Positions 28,369 through 37,239 of a stretch of 64,000 nt of DNA are shown here, one piece after another. The stretch's first letter is position 1; every line of letters starts with the position of its first letter. The position numbers and the translations under genes are program-made. The DNA comes from Prochlorococcus sp. AG-459-B06. GTDB lineage: Bacteria; Cyanobacteriota; Cyanobacteriia; PCC-6307; Cyanobiaceae. The notes under the pieces are model-generated. The model saw only the letters and a list, made by a program, of their open reading frames with translations, made no database searches and was not told the origin of the DNA. The stretch lies in assembly GCA_003209475.1 (NCBI GenBank), contig QCQY01000005.1, positions 1 through 64,000 on the forward strand. Reading direction: 5' to 3'.

Positions 28369-28393
28369 TAAAATGTAGCGTAGACTACATAAA

Positions 28394-28452
28394 CGTTCAT
28401 CTCGTTCTACGAGCCGCATTAAGATTGAAGCCAAGGAACGGGGACTTCAATC
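28394..28452 (+). promoter_or_regulatory. Predicted glutamine-II (downstream-peptide) riboswitch
   Basis: P1 CGTTC (28394-28398)/GAACG (28436-28440); P2 CTCGT-TCT-ACGAG (28401-28413); crossing pseudoknot GATTGAAG (28423-28430)/CTTCAATC (28445-28452); ATG at 28457. Confidence 0.85.
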
Positions 28453-28456
28453 AAAA

Positions 28457-28786
28457 ATGAAATTTAGTCACATAACTATTATGTCCAGTAACGTATCTAC
28501 CTCAATAAGTAGTAATAATATTACTGCTATATTTGCAGGTTTTCTTGGAGCATTTATTGTTGGCTCTCTTGGAGTTCAACTTGTAAGAACTCAAAAGCCT
28601 TCTTTTCAATCTCAACCATTAAAAGTTCAACCAGTTCTAGCTCATCAATCAACTTTATGGGCAGCTTTAGGAGCACAAGATACTCCTATTGTTAAAAATA
28701 AAGTTTCTAATACTAAAACAACAGGAGTAGTCCCTGTTATAAGTTCTGAAGCAACTCTTTGGGCTCCACTAGGTTCAGGTAATTAG
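28457..28786 (+). CDS. 109 aa riboswitch-controlled protein with one TM segment and duplicated TLWAxLG motif
   Basis: …HQSTLWAALGAQD…SEATLWAPLGSGN*; starts 4 nt after the riboswitch pseudoknot. Confidence 0.8.
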   Translation: MKFSHITIMSSNVSTSISSNNITAIFAGFLGAFIVGSLGVQLVRTQKPSFQSQPLKVQPVLAHQSTLWAALGAQDTPIVKNKVSNTKTTGVVPVISSEATLWAPLGSGN

Positions 28787-28812
28787 TAAATTAGGTCTTT
28801 TAATAAACCGAG

Positions 28813-28833
28813 GGGGGCTAACCCCCTTTTTTT
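28813..28833 (+). terminator. Rho-independent terminator
   Basis: GGGGG-CTAA-CCCCC-TTTTTTT. Confidence 0.9.
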
Positions 28834-29080
28834 AATTGAATTAATAAATTATTTGAAAATTTTTAATCCTATTCTTAGATAACTATAAATTAAATCAGGG
28901 TTTGAAAACAATGTAATCTTGAATACCAACAGCTTTTTTATTAGTTGAGTATAAATTTAAATATGAGTTAACCCGTTCCAATTTGTTAACTTTAAGGTTT
29001 TAAGTGTTGATTCCTTATCTACTTCTAGACATGACTCACTAGTTGAAAGATTCAAAAAAAGTATTGATGTATCTTAAATC

Positions 29081-29218
29081 ATGGAAAAAAAAATCGCAAA
29101 GAAATACGCCGATCTTATAGTCCAGGCTAATAATTCAACTGGCAGAAAAGAAACTTTGTCATTAATTAAACAAGCAACAAAATTAAAAACCAAACTTGAT
29201 CAATACGAAATAATGTAG
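29081..29218 (+). CDS. 45 aa small protein, paralogue of 9246-9380
   Basis: MEKKIAKKYADLIVQANNSTGRKETLSLIKQATKLKTKLDQYEIM*. Confidence 0.65.
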   Translation: MEKKIAKKYADLIVQANNSTGRKETLSLIKQATKLKTKLDQYEIM

Positions 29219-29332
29219 TTTCTTAATGATCGATAGGCGATTCAAGATGAGGTGAAAACTAGCTCCTTTTTTTTTATCTTGCTATACAAATACTAAGAGA
29301 TGATTTAACTTCTTCTGTTTCATTAAAATATT

Positions 29333-29623
29333 GTGGAATTAACTGAGCTAATCGAGGATTACGTTGCTACAGAACTATTATCTAGTATTGAAATTGACTT
29401 TCTTGAAGGAGAATTATGGGAAACTACTCAACATATCGCAGAAATAAATACAGTTATCAAAGCTCCAAAAAATATATGTAAGAAATTAGGACTAGATGAA
29501 AAATCTTGTTGGCAATTATGTTGTGCAGCCGTTCTTGACTCCTCAAGACCATTAAAACATGGACAAAATAGAGTTGATGATTTTAAAAAATTAATTAATC
29601 GATATGAGATTAGTTACATATAA
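29333..29623 (+). CDS. Small conserved protein, paralogue of 11000-11299
   Basis: See 11000-11299; 96 aa. Confidence 0.65.
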   Translation: MELTELIEDYVATELLSSIEIDFLEGELWETTQHIAEINTVIKAPKNICKKLGLDEKSCWQLCCAAVLDSSRPLKHGQNRVDDFKKLINRYEISYI

Positions 29624-29634
29624 AAAAAGACGCA

Positions 29635-29931
29635 ATGATACGTTTACTTATTGCATCAATTCTTTTTTTTATTCCACTAGGAGGTTTTGCTGATGAAAAG
29701 CAAAGAGAAATTGAGAATGAAGCTATAAATCTTGTTATTAAAAAATATGGAAAAGGCTTAGAAAATAGATTAAAAGGAACGGGAGTAACTCCCAGTTATC
29801 GGAGTTGGTATGAAAATGATTGTTTTGTAAGTATTGCAGCAGGTACATACGAAGAAAATACTTGGTCGGCAATGAAGTGGTTTAGCGTTAATGTTTGTTC
29901 TGAATCAGCTGAAATAATGGAAAGTGAATGA
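29635..29931 (+). CDS. Secreted hypothetical protein
   Basis: N-terminal signal peptide MIRLLIASILFFIPLGGFADE. Confidence 0.6.
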   Translation: MIRLLIASILFFIPLGGFADEKQREIENEAINLVIKKYGKGLENRLKGTGVTPSYRSWYENDCFVSIAAGTYEENTWSAMKWFSVNVCSESAEIMESE

Positions 29932-30665
29932 AGAAAATAAGACGCCTATTAGTTTTGCAGCATTTAGAAATAGAGGGGCCAGGTCTTTTTGAACAATTTG
30001 CTGAAGAAAGAGATTTAAAAATCGAAATTATTCGTTTAGATAATAAAAATGCTTTACCGCAAACAAAAAAAGGTGACTTAATTTTAATTATGGGTGGACC
30101 AATGGGAGTTAAAGATATTGGAAGCGACAGATATCCATGGCTTAAGTTAGAAAGAGATTTTATAAAAAAAGAATTAGAAAATGAGAGGCCTATAATCGGT
30201 ATTTGCTTGGGTGCTCAGTTGCTTGCGAGTGCTGCTGGAGGAGATGTAGAAATTCTTAAATATGGATCACCTCCAAAAGCATTAGCAGAAATTGGATGGT
30301 CTCAGATTTTTATAGACAAATCGAATAAAGATTTTAAAGAACTTCTTGAAGAGCCTTTTCATGTTCTGCATTGGCATGGAGACAGGATTTTATTACCCAA
30401 TAAGGCAGTACTCATAGCTAGTAGCATGCGTTGTAAGGAACAGTTTTTTAAAATTGATGAATTTGCTTACGGGTTACAATTCCATATAGAGACAACCGGG
30501 GCAATGATAGATAAGTGGATTAAAGAAGATAAAGAATTTGTCTTTAAAGGATTGGGCTCAAATGGTCAGGAAATTTTAAGAGAAGAGAATAAAAAATATA
30601 TTGATAAAACTTTTTTTAAAAGAAAGCTTCTTATAAGTAAACTATTTGAATTATTAGATAATTAA
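29928..30665 (+). CDS. Type 1 glutamine amidotransferase-like protein
   Basis: IMGGPMGVKD; GICLGAQLLASAAGG nucleophile elbow; HWHGDR; FHIE. Confidence 0.92.
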   Translation: MKKIRRLLVLQHLEIEGPGLFEQFAEERDLKIEIIRLDNKNALPQTKKGDLILIMGGPMGVKDIGSDRYPWLKLERDFIKKELENERPIIGICLGAQLLASAAGGDVEILKYGSPPKALAEIGWSQIFIDKSNKDFKELLEEPFHVLHWHGDRILLPNKAVLIASSMRCKEQFFKIDEFAYGLQFHIETTGAMIDKWIKEDKEFVFKGLGSNGQEILREENKKYIDKTFFKRKLLISKLFELLDN

Positions 30666-30684
30666 AAAGGGAATATTGAATCAG

Positions 30685-30708
30685 AAAAAAAGGGCTAGAT
30701 AAAGCCCT
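30685..30708 (-). terminator. Rho-independent terminator downstream of the minus-strand hli
   Basis: Minus strand AGGGCT-TTATCT-AGCCCT-TTTTTT. Confidence 0.75.
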
Positions 30709-30733
30709 GAAAAAAATATAAAAAGGGTTTTTA

Positions 30734-30862
30734 TTAGAATATTCCAGGAACAATTTGACCTGTAAAATAGTAAGCCCCTATAAGAGCAAACATTCCAAGC
30801 ATTGCAGCTTTACCGTTGAGCTTTTCAGCTTTTTCGGTCATGAATTTTTTTGCGAATTCCAT
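30734..30862 (-). CDS. hli: High-light-inducible protein (42 aa)
   Basis: MEFAKKFMTEKAEKLNGKAAMLGMFALIGAYYFTGQIVPGIF*. Confidence 0.9.
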   Translation of the reverse strand: MEFAKKFMTEKAEKLNGKAAMLGMFALIGAYYFTGQIVPGIF

Positions 30863-31017
30863 AATTATTCGAAATAGATTTATATCCTTAAATTAATTAT
30901 TCCTGATAGGTAATTGATGTAGTGCAATATACTTAAATGACCTTTTTTCTAAGAATTTTATTTTTAATTTATATTTAATTTATATTTAATTTATTTTTCA
31001 TTAATAATATTAGAAAT

Positions 31018-32319
31018 TTAAGAACCCAAAAGAGCTTTGCACTCAAGCATTTCTTTAGTAGCAGCTGATTTATTTGATCTCAATGAAATAATATCCGCTA
31101 AAAAGTTTGCATCATCTTTTACTCCACAAAAACGTCCTGAGCCCCATGTATAAAGCCAAGGCAAACCAAGAAAATACAACCCAGGAGATTGAGTAACGCC
31201 TCTTTCATGAACTGGGATACCAGTTCCGTCAAAAACTGAGATATCTACCCAACTAAAATCACTTTTATAACCTGTACACCAAATAACTACTGCTAAGTTT
31301 TTGCATTCAAGTTGAGTACCTTTGACATCTTCTTTTGGTTCCCAACATGGAGCATATATTTCTTCTTTAGGAGCATCTATATTATTTTTTGAAATCCACT
31401 CATCAATACTATTTCTTATTCTGCAGTAAACAGAATCTGCTCCAGCAAGATTTTTAGAAAGATCATTTGAAAATTGAATATTATCAATATTTAACTCTTT
31501 AAGTCGCCCATGAAGATTCATCCCTTCTTTTGCTCTTTTTCTAAGATCTATTTCTCTTCCGTTATCTCTTCCAGTCAAATAATGATTAGTTTTATTCCTT
31601 ACACTTTTAGGATCGTCGTGTTCACCAATAGGCATTGAATAATAACCCATTCTGTCAAGCCAATCTACAACATCTCTTCCTCTGTACCTTCTGGGAGATC
31701 TTGGAGCACTCCCAACACTTAGATGAACTTTTCTTTTTTCAAAAAAAAGATCTTCAGCTATTTGACAACCTGATTGACCACTGCCAACAACTAGGACAGA
31801 TCCTTCTGGTAATGAATTTGCATTTTTATATTCTCTCGCATCAATTTGCAGGATATTAGTTGGTAATCTCTCAGAAAGAGGATGTCGGTTCGGAACATGA
31901 TAAGCTCCAGTTGCTATAACAACTTGATCAGCTTCAAAATTTCCACGATTAGTTGAAATAAAAAACTTTTCATTTTTTTTAACTAAATGTTTTACTTCAA
32001 TCCCTTCAAGAATATCAGCCTTTACAAATTCAGAATATTTTTTTAAATACTTAACTATATTTTCTTTATCCATAAACCCATTAGGGTCTTTACCAGAATA
32101 TTGATAATCAGGAAGTGTGCATTGCCAATTTGGAGTAACAAGGCAGAAAGAATCCCAACGTTGTTCTTTCCAAGAAAACCCAACATAATTTTTTTCTAAG
32201 ATAAGAGGCTTTATCCCTTTTTTTTGTAGTGAATGTGCAATAGACAACCCTGCTTGTCCCGCGCCAATTATAATGACAGAACATTTAGCAGAAATTTGAT
32301 TTAAAAATTCTTCAGCCAT
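31018..32319 (-). CDS. FAD-dependent oxidoreductase / flavin monooxygenase of the Nit1C cluster
   Basis: VIIGAGQAGLSIAHSLQKKGI; VVGSGQSGCQIAEDL; divergent from the nitrilase operon. Confidence 0.9.
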   Translation of the reverse strand: MAEEFLNQISAKCSVIIIGAGQAGLSIAHSLQKKGIKPLILEKNYVGFSWKEQRWDSFCLVTPNWQCTLPDYQYSGKDPNGFMDKENIVKYLKKYSEFVKADILEGIEVKHLVKKNEKFFISTNRGNFEADQVVIATGAYHVPNRHPLSERLPTNILQIDAREYKNANSLPEGSVLVVGSGQSGCQIAEDLFFEKRKVHLSVGSAPRSPRRYRGRDVVDWLDRMGYYSMPIGEHDDPKSVRNKTNHYLTGRDNGREIDLRKRAKEGMNLHGRLKELNIDNIQFSNDLSKNLAGADSVYCRIRNSIDEWISKNNIDAPKEEIYAPCWEPKEDVKGTQLECKNLAVVIWCTGYKSDFSWVDISVFDGTGIPVHERGVTQSPGLYFLGLPWLYTWGSGRFCGVKDDANFLADIISLRSNKSAATKEMLECKALLGS

Positions 32320-32422
32320 CTTTTTATTTATTAGTAAAATTTTGTCATATTTATGAGATTTAATTTGTTATCAAACTCACCAAAAAAATTTTTTGCTCTG
32401 AAATCTTAAGTTAACTAATTTG

Positions 32423-32436
32423 GTGATATCGGTTAC
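32423..32436 (+). promoter_or_regulatory. NtcA-like box upstream of the Nit1C operon
   Basis: GTGATATCGGTTAC; one mismatch to GTAN8TAC; 50 nt before the ATG. Confidence 0.35.
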
Positions 32437-32486
32437 ATTCTTTTTGAAAATCAAGTCAGAAAATAATCAAAGTTTTAAAAAATTTC

Positions 32487-32969
32487 ATGCCATCCGTAAC
32501 TCGTCCCGCGAATCAGCCTGGAGAATTCTTAGTTGATTATGAAGAAAAAGTATTCCCAGATGTTAAAGCCGAACCAGGTGAGAAAGCCTTACTAACTTTT
32601 CATACTGTCGCTTTTGAGGGATCTATTGGTCTTGTTAATCTTTTGCAAGCTAGTCGTCTTATAAACAAGGGATTTGAAACTTCAATATTGCTATATGGTC
32701 CTGGAGTGACTTTAGGTCTACAAAGAGGCTTTCCAAAGCTTGGAGATGCAGCATTTGATGGTCATTTAAATTTTAATGCTCGCTTAGAAAAATTTATGGG
32801 TCAAGGCGGTAAAGTTTATGCCTGTCGATTTGCATTACAAGCTTTGTACGGACATGGAGAAGGAGCTCTTACTCCGGGGATAAAACCAATCAGTCCTTTA
32901 GATGTTCTCGATATCGTTTTAATGCATCGTAAAGAAGGGGCATTTATTTTAGATACTTGGACTCTGTAA
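32487..32969 (+). CDS. MSMEG_0572/Sll0783-family Nit1C protein
   Basis: Position immediately upstream of the nitrilase; [29 protein letters not shown]. Confidence 0.85.
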   Translation: MPSVTRPANQPGEFLVDYEEKVFPDVKAEPGEKALLTFHTVAFEGSIGLVNLLQASRLINKGFETSILLYGPGVTLGLQRGFPKLGDAAFDGHLNFNARLEKFMGQGGKVYACRFALQALYGHGEGALTPGIKPISPLDVLDIVLMHRKEGAFILDTWTL

Positions 32970-32987
32970 GACATAAGATCCAAGAAA

Positions 32988-33980
32988 ATGACTAAAACAT
33001 TTAAAGTGGCTGCTGCTCAAGTCAGACCTGTACTTTTTGACTTAAATGGCTCATTGAATAAAGTTCTTTTAAAGATTCAAGAGGCAGCTACAAAAGATGT
33101 AAAGTTGATAGTCTTTCCCGAAACTTTTCTTCCTTACTACCCATATTTTTCATTTGTAGAGCCGCCAGTTCTCATGGGTAAATCTCATATGAAGCTATAT
33201 GAGCAAGCAGTAGAAATCCCTGGTCCAGTTACAGACATAGTTGGGAAATCAGCTAAAAAAAATAAAATCCAAGTTCTTTTAGGAGTTAATGAACTTGATG
33301 GTGGAAGTTTGTACAATACTCAAATTCTTTTCAACGAAAAAGGTGAAATTATTCTAAAAAGAAGAAAAATAACTCCTACGTTTCACGAAAGAATGATTTG
33401 GGGTCAAGGTGATGGTTCTGGCTTAGAAGTTGTAGATACTCAACTTGGCAAGATAGGATCTTTGGCTTGTTGGGAGCACTATAACCCTTTAGCTAGGTTT
33501 GCTCTTATGGCTAAAGGGGAACAAATACATTGTGCTCAATTTCCTGGTTCATTGGTTGGTCCAATATTTACCGAGCAAACTGCAGTTACAATGAGACATC
33601 ACGCTTTAGAGGCTGGCTGTTTTGTGATTTGCTCAACAGGATGGTTAGATCCAGAAGATTATGAAAAGATAACGTCCGAAACCAATCTTCACAAAGCATT
33701 TCAGGGAGGATGTCATACAGCAATTATCAGTCCAGAAGGCAAATATTTAGCAGGACCACTTGATGAAGGAGAAGGATTAGTAATAGCAGAAATTAATTTA
33801 TCACTTATTACTAAAAGGAAAAGAATGATGGATAGTGTTGGTCACTACAGTCGTCCAGATCTTCTTTCTCTAAAACTAAATACATCCCCTAACAAAGTAT
33901 TTGAGATGACAAATAAGAAAAATATCATACCAAAAGATCTAACTGCAAAAGACTATTTAGAGGAAATCAATCATGTCTGA
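32988..33980 (+). CDS. Nitrilase (Nit1 family)
   Basis: VFPETFLPYYPYF; KRRKITPTFHERMIWGQGDG; GSLACWEHYNPL (Glu-Lys-Cys triad). Confidence 0.96.
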   Translation: MTKTFKVAAAQVRPVLFDLNGSLNKVLLKIQEAATKDVKLIVFPETFLPYYPYFSFVEPPVLMGKSHMKLYEQAVEIPGPVTDIVGKSAKKNKIQVLLGVNELDGGSLYNTQILFNEKGEIILKRRKITPTFHERMIWGQGDGSGLEVVDTQLGKIGSLACWEHYNPLARFALMAKGEQIHCAQFPGSLVGPIFTEQTAVTMRHHALEAGCFVICSTGWLDPEDYEKITSETNLHKAFQGGCHTAIISPEGKYLAGPLDEGEGLVIAEINLSLITKRKRMMDSVGHYSRPDLLSLKLNTSPNKVFEMTNKKNIIPKDLTAKDYLEEINHV

Positions 33981-35061
33981 AATAGGTAAAATTATTACTG
34001 AGTTGCAAGTTAATGGGATAAGTTCCACTCCTAAAAAGGGCAACAGGGGTAGGAAAGGAGGAGCTGGTCCATCTGATCATAGAGCTTTAACAATTGAAGG
34101 GAAAACTGTGATGGTACCCGTTTATAATCACGTATCTAAGAAATCTAATTATCAACTTTCAGAGAAGCCTGACGGACAATTTATTCTCCAAAATAATCAA
34201 GATTCAAACATTAAGGAATTATCTACCACAAAAGAACCAAATTTTTATTCTTTAAAAACAAAAGACGGTATATCTTATAAATCGATTGCTCTTCTTCATA
34301 GCAAGGATGTATTAGCTACAACTATTCTTCAAAAATGTATTCGTTTCAGAAATAGAGAAGAATCTTGCCAGTTTTGTGCAATAGAGCAATCTTTGGAGAA
34401 CGCACAAACCATTGTAAGAAAAACTCCAGATCAAATAGCTGAAGTTGCAGAAGCAGCTGTAAGACTTGATGGAATAAAGCAATTAGTAATGACAACAGGG
34501 ACCCCTAACAGTAGCGATAGGGGAGCGAGAATAATGGCAGAAGCAGCTAAGGCTGTTAAGGCTAAAGTTGATATTCCAATCCAAGGTCAATGCGAACCGC
34601 CTGATGATCCTATTTGGTTTAAAAAAATGAAAGACTCAGGTGTAGATAGCTTAGGCATGCATTTAGAGGTTGTAGAGGAGGAGATAAGAAAAAAAATTCT
34701 TCCTGGCAAATCTGAAATTTCTCTTGAAAGATACTATAAATCCTTCGAAGAAAGTGTCGCAATATTTGGAAGAGGAGAAGTTTCTACATATTTATTAGCC
34801 GGATTAGGTGATAGCAAAGAATCTCTAATAAATTGCAGTAAAAAATTGATATCTATAGGAGTTTATCCTTTTATAGTTCCATTTGTGCCAATAGCAGGAA
34901 CTCCTCTAGAACATCATCCCTCCCCAAGTACTGATTTCATGATTGATATTTATCAATCAGTCTCGCATTTACTAAATGAAGGCAACATAAAATCTGATGA
35001 AATGTCAGCTGGTTGTGCCAAATGCGGAGCCTGCTCAGCTTTATCCCTATTTGAGAGTTAA
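33973..35061 (+). CDS. Nit1C radical SAM protein (MSMEG_0568 type)
   Basis: RFRNREESCQFCAIEQS; TTGTPNSSDRGA; C-terminal CAKCGACS. Confidence 0.92.
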   Translation: MSEIGKIITELQVNGISSTPKKGNRGRKGGAGPSDHRALTIEGKTVMVPVYNHVSKKSNYQLSEKPDGQFILQNNQDSNIKELSTTKEPNFYSLKTKDGISYKSIALLHSKDVLATTILQKCIRFRNREESCQFCAIEQSLENAQTIVRKTPDQIAEVAEAAVRLDGIKQLVMTTGTPNSSDRGARIMAEAAKAVKAKVDIPIQGQCEPPDDPIWFKKMKDSGVDSLGMHLEVVEEEIRKKILPGKSEISLERYYKSFEESVAIFGRGEVSTYLLAGLGDSKESLINCSKKLISIGVYPFIVPFVPIAGTPLEHHPSPSTDFMIDIYQSVSHLLNEGNIKSDEMSAGCAKCGACSALSLFES

Positions 35062-35067
35062 AAAATT

Positions 35068-35706
35068 ATGTTTTTTATTGACCCCTCAAGTCAGGATATA
35101 GGCAGAAGCTTTAGCTCTGCACCTTTCTATTTCACACCCTCTGTAAGATCAGGTATTGGGATTGAAGAAGAAGATTTCATGCTATCTCCAAATTCAAATT
35201 CTGAAAACTTTTCATTTCATTTGCTTGAAGAGAATTCTCCCCTTATCAAAGACTACTGGGGATTACGAAAGAGAATATTTTGCGAAGAACAAAATATTTT
35301 TGCTGAATCAGATATTGATGAAATTGATCAAGTTGCGTACCCAATAGTTTCTTTGAATTATGGATATGGCACAAAAGAGAGAGTCGTTGGCGTAGTGAGA
35401 ATTTACGAAACAGAAAAAAGACAATGGTACGGCGGGAGACTAGGTGTAGATTCCACTTTTCGCAAATTCAACCAAATAGGAAAAGGATTGATCTGGAAAG
35501 CAGTAACTACAGCAAATGGATGGGGATGCGATCAATTTTTAGCAACCGTTCAGATACAAAATGTAAGATTTTTTAGACGACTTAAATGGAATTCAATTAA
35601 ACAAATTGAAATCAAAGGAATAAAACATCACTTAATGGAGGCTGACTTAAATTATTACAAGCCTTCAAAATTAAGCAGACCAGGCTCATATTTAGTGGGA
35701 AAGTGA
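35068..35706 (+). CDS. Nit1C GNAT N-acetyltransferase (MSMEG_0567 N-domain type)
   Basis: LRKRIFCEEQNIF; GVVRIYETEKRQWYGGRLGVD. Confidence 0.9.
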   Translation: MFFIDPSSQDIGRSFSSAPFYFTPSVRSGIGIEEEDFMLSPNSNSENFSFHLLEENSPLIKDYWGLRKRIFCEEQNIFAESDIDEIDQVAYPIVSLNYGYGTKERVVGVVRIYETEKRQWYGGRLGVDSTFRKFNQIGKGLIWKAVTTANGWGCDQFLATVQIQNVRFFRRLKWNSIKQIEIKGIKHHLMEADLNYYKPSKLSRPGSYLVGK

Positions 35707-35715
35707 CCACAAAAA

Positions 35716-36696
35716 ATGTTAGATAAACTTATCAAAAAATTGCAGACACATAGTGGTATTGAATCTAAAAAAGATATTCAAAGTGCTGCAAAAACTTTCT
35801 CACATAGCCCGTTCAGTGAACTTGGCAAATCTGCAATGCTTGGAGATGATGCTGCAGTAATCCCTAAACAATCAGGTTTGTTATTAATGGCGAGTGAAGG
35901 AATTAGCCCAAGCTTAGTAGAAAAAGAGCCTTGGTTCGCAGGCTGGAGCAGTGTATTGGTAAATATCAGTGACATCGCTGCGATGGGCGGTAAACCTTTA
36001 GCTTTAGTTAACAGTATTTGGAGTGACATAAATGATTTAGAAAAACATAATCAAATTCTTTCTGGCATGAATTTTGCCTGTGAAAAATTTAATGTACCAA
36101 TGGTTGGTGGTCACTCAAATCAAAAAAGTCCTTATTCTGCTTTATCAGTATCAATTCTTGGATTGGTAGATGGTCCTATTCTTTCTTCAAGATTCGCAGA
36201 GTCTGAAGATGAATTATGGATAATAGCAAACAAAGATGGATGCTTTTTTAAAGATTATCCCTTTTGGGATGCGGCTACGAAAGCATCTGCAACTTTACTT
36301 AGAAAACATTTTTCTTTGATACCATTTCTTGCAAAAAAAAATATCATTCATGCAGCCAAAGACATAAGCATGGGCGGTATAACAGGTACTGCAGTTATGT
36401 TTGCTGAATCTTCTGGAAAAACAATTGTAATTGATCTTGAGAAAATTCAACGCCCTAAAGGAGTTAAAGAATTCGACTGGCTTACTTGTTTCCCCAGCTA
36501 TGGATTTCTTTGTGCTATTAAGCCATCTAAAGCTTATTTTTTAAAGGAAGCTTTAGGAGCATATGAAGAACTAATTTGCTGTCATGTCGGCAACTTTAAA
36601 AATGGGAATAGCAGTGTTTATATCAAAAACTCAAATGGAGCAAAATTGCTTTGGGAAGAAGATACTCCTCTCACTGGATTTAATAATGCAAATTAA
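35716..36696 (+). CDS. Nit1C AIR-synthase-related protein (Sll0787 type)
   Basis: GDDAAVIP; NISDIAAMGGKPLALVNS; DISMGGITGTAVMFAESS. Confidence 0.93.
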   Translation: MLDKLIKKLQTHSGIESKKDIQSAAKTFSHSPFSELGKSAMLGDDAAVIPKQSGLLLMASEGISPSLVEKEPWFAGWSSVLVNISDIAAMGGKPLALVNSIWSDINDLEKHNQILSGMNFACEKFNVPMVGGHSNQKSPYSALSVSILGLVDGPILSSRFAESEDELWIIANKDGCFFKDYPFWDAATKASATLLRKHFSLIPFLAKKNIIHAAKDISMGGITGTAVMFAESSGKTIVIDLEKIQRPKGVKEFDWLTCFPSYGFLCAIKPSKAYFLKEALGAYEELICCHVGNFKNGNSSVYIKNSNGAKLLWEEDTPLTGFNNAN

Positions 36697-36755
36697 ATCA
36701 ATAATGTTCCAATCAATTAAAATTTTCATATAAAACAAAGGATACTAATTTAAAA

Positions 36756-37031
36756 ATGCCTGAAATTAATTTTCAAATAAATTTACCTGACGGTAAACAA
36801 ACATCTCTATATTCACCTTCTACAGTAATTTTAGAATATTTGAAACCTGGAGATTCCTTAAAAATTTCAGATTTTAAGTCTATTGCTATTCAAGCTTTGC
36901 ATAAAGCTTCTGAAAAAGTGAGAGCAAAATATGGTTTTGCGTGTACTAAAACATTAGAAGAAGAAGAAAAAATACTAAGTTGGATTTCTAATTATGATCC
37001 TGACCAACTTATTTCAATATCAAAAGAATAA
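36756..37031 (+). CDS. MSMEG_0570-family nitrogen-starvation-response-like protein
   Basis: PEINFQINLPDGKQTSLYSPSTVILEYLKPGD; last gene of the Nit1C cluster. Confidence 0.85.
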   Translation: MPEINFQINLPDGKQTSLYSPSTVILEYLKPGDSLKISDFKSIAIQALHKASEKVRAKYGFACTKTLEEEEKILSWISNYDPDQLISISKE

Positions 37032-37221
37032 GCTATTCAGAATTAGATCCACTTAAGAAAATAGAAGCCTAAATCAAGCATTTCCTAGTAAGACGTATAT
37101 TTAAAACTTTTAAAAAAGTATTTTTTTCACATCTTTTATACAAAATTGCTCTGCTTATGATGCCAAGGAAATAAAAAAGCAATCCCAAAAAACAACTATT
37201 TGATAGTATATGTTACGTTTA

Positions 37222-37239
37222 CGCTACAGTTATGTAGCG
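37222..37239 (+). promoter_or_regulatory. Perfect 7-bp hairpin in the hli leader region
   Basis: CGCTACA-GTTA-TGTAGCG. Confidence 0.5.

Noticed and set aside
28960-28990. GTTAAC-CCGTTCCAATTT-GTTAAC inverted 6-mers, checked as a third riboswitch because of GGAACGGG on the minus strand
   Set aside because: No CGTTCATC partner or pseudoknot strand in the surrounding sequence on the minus strand
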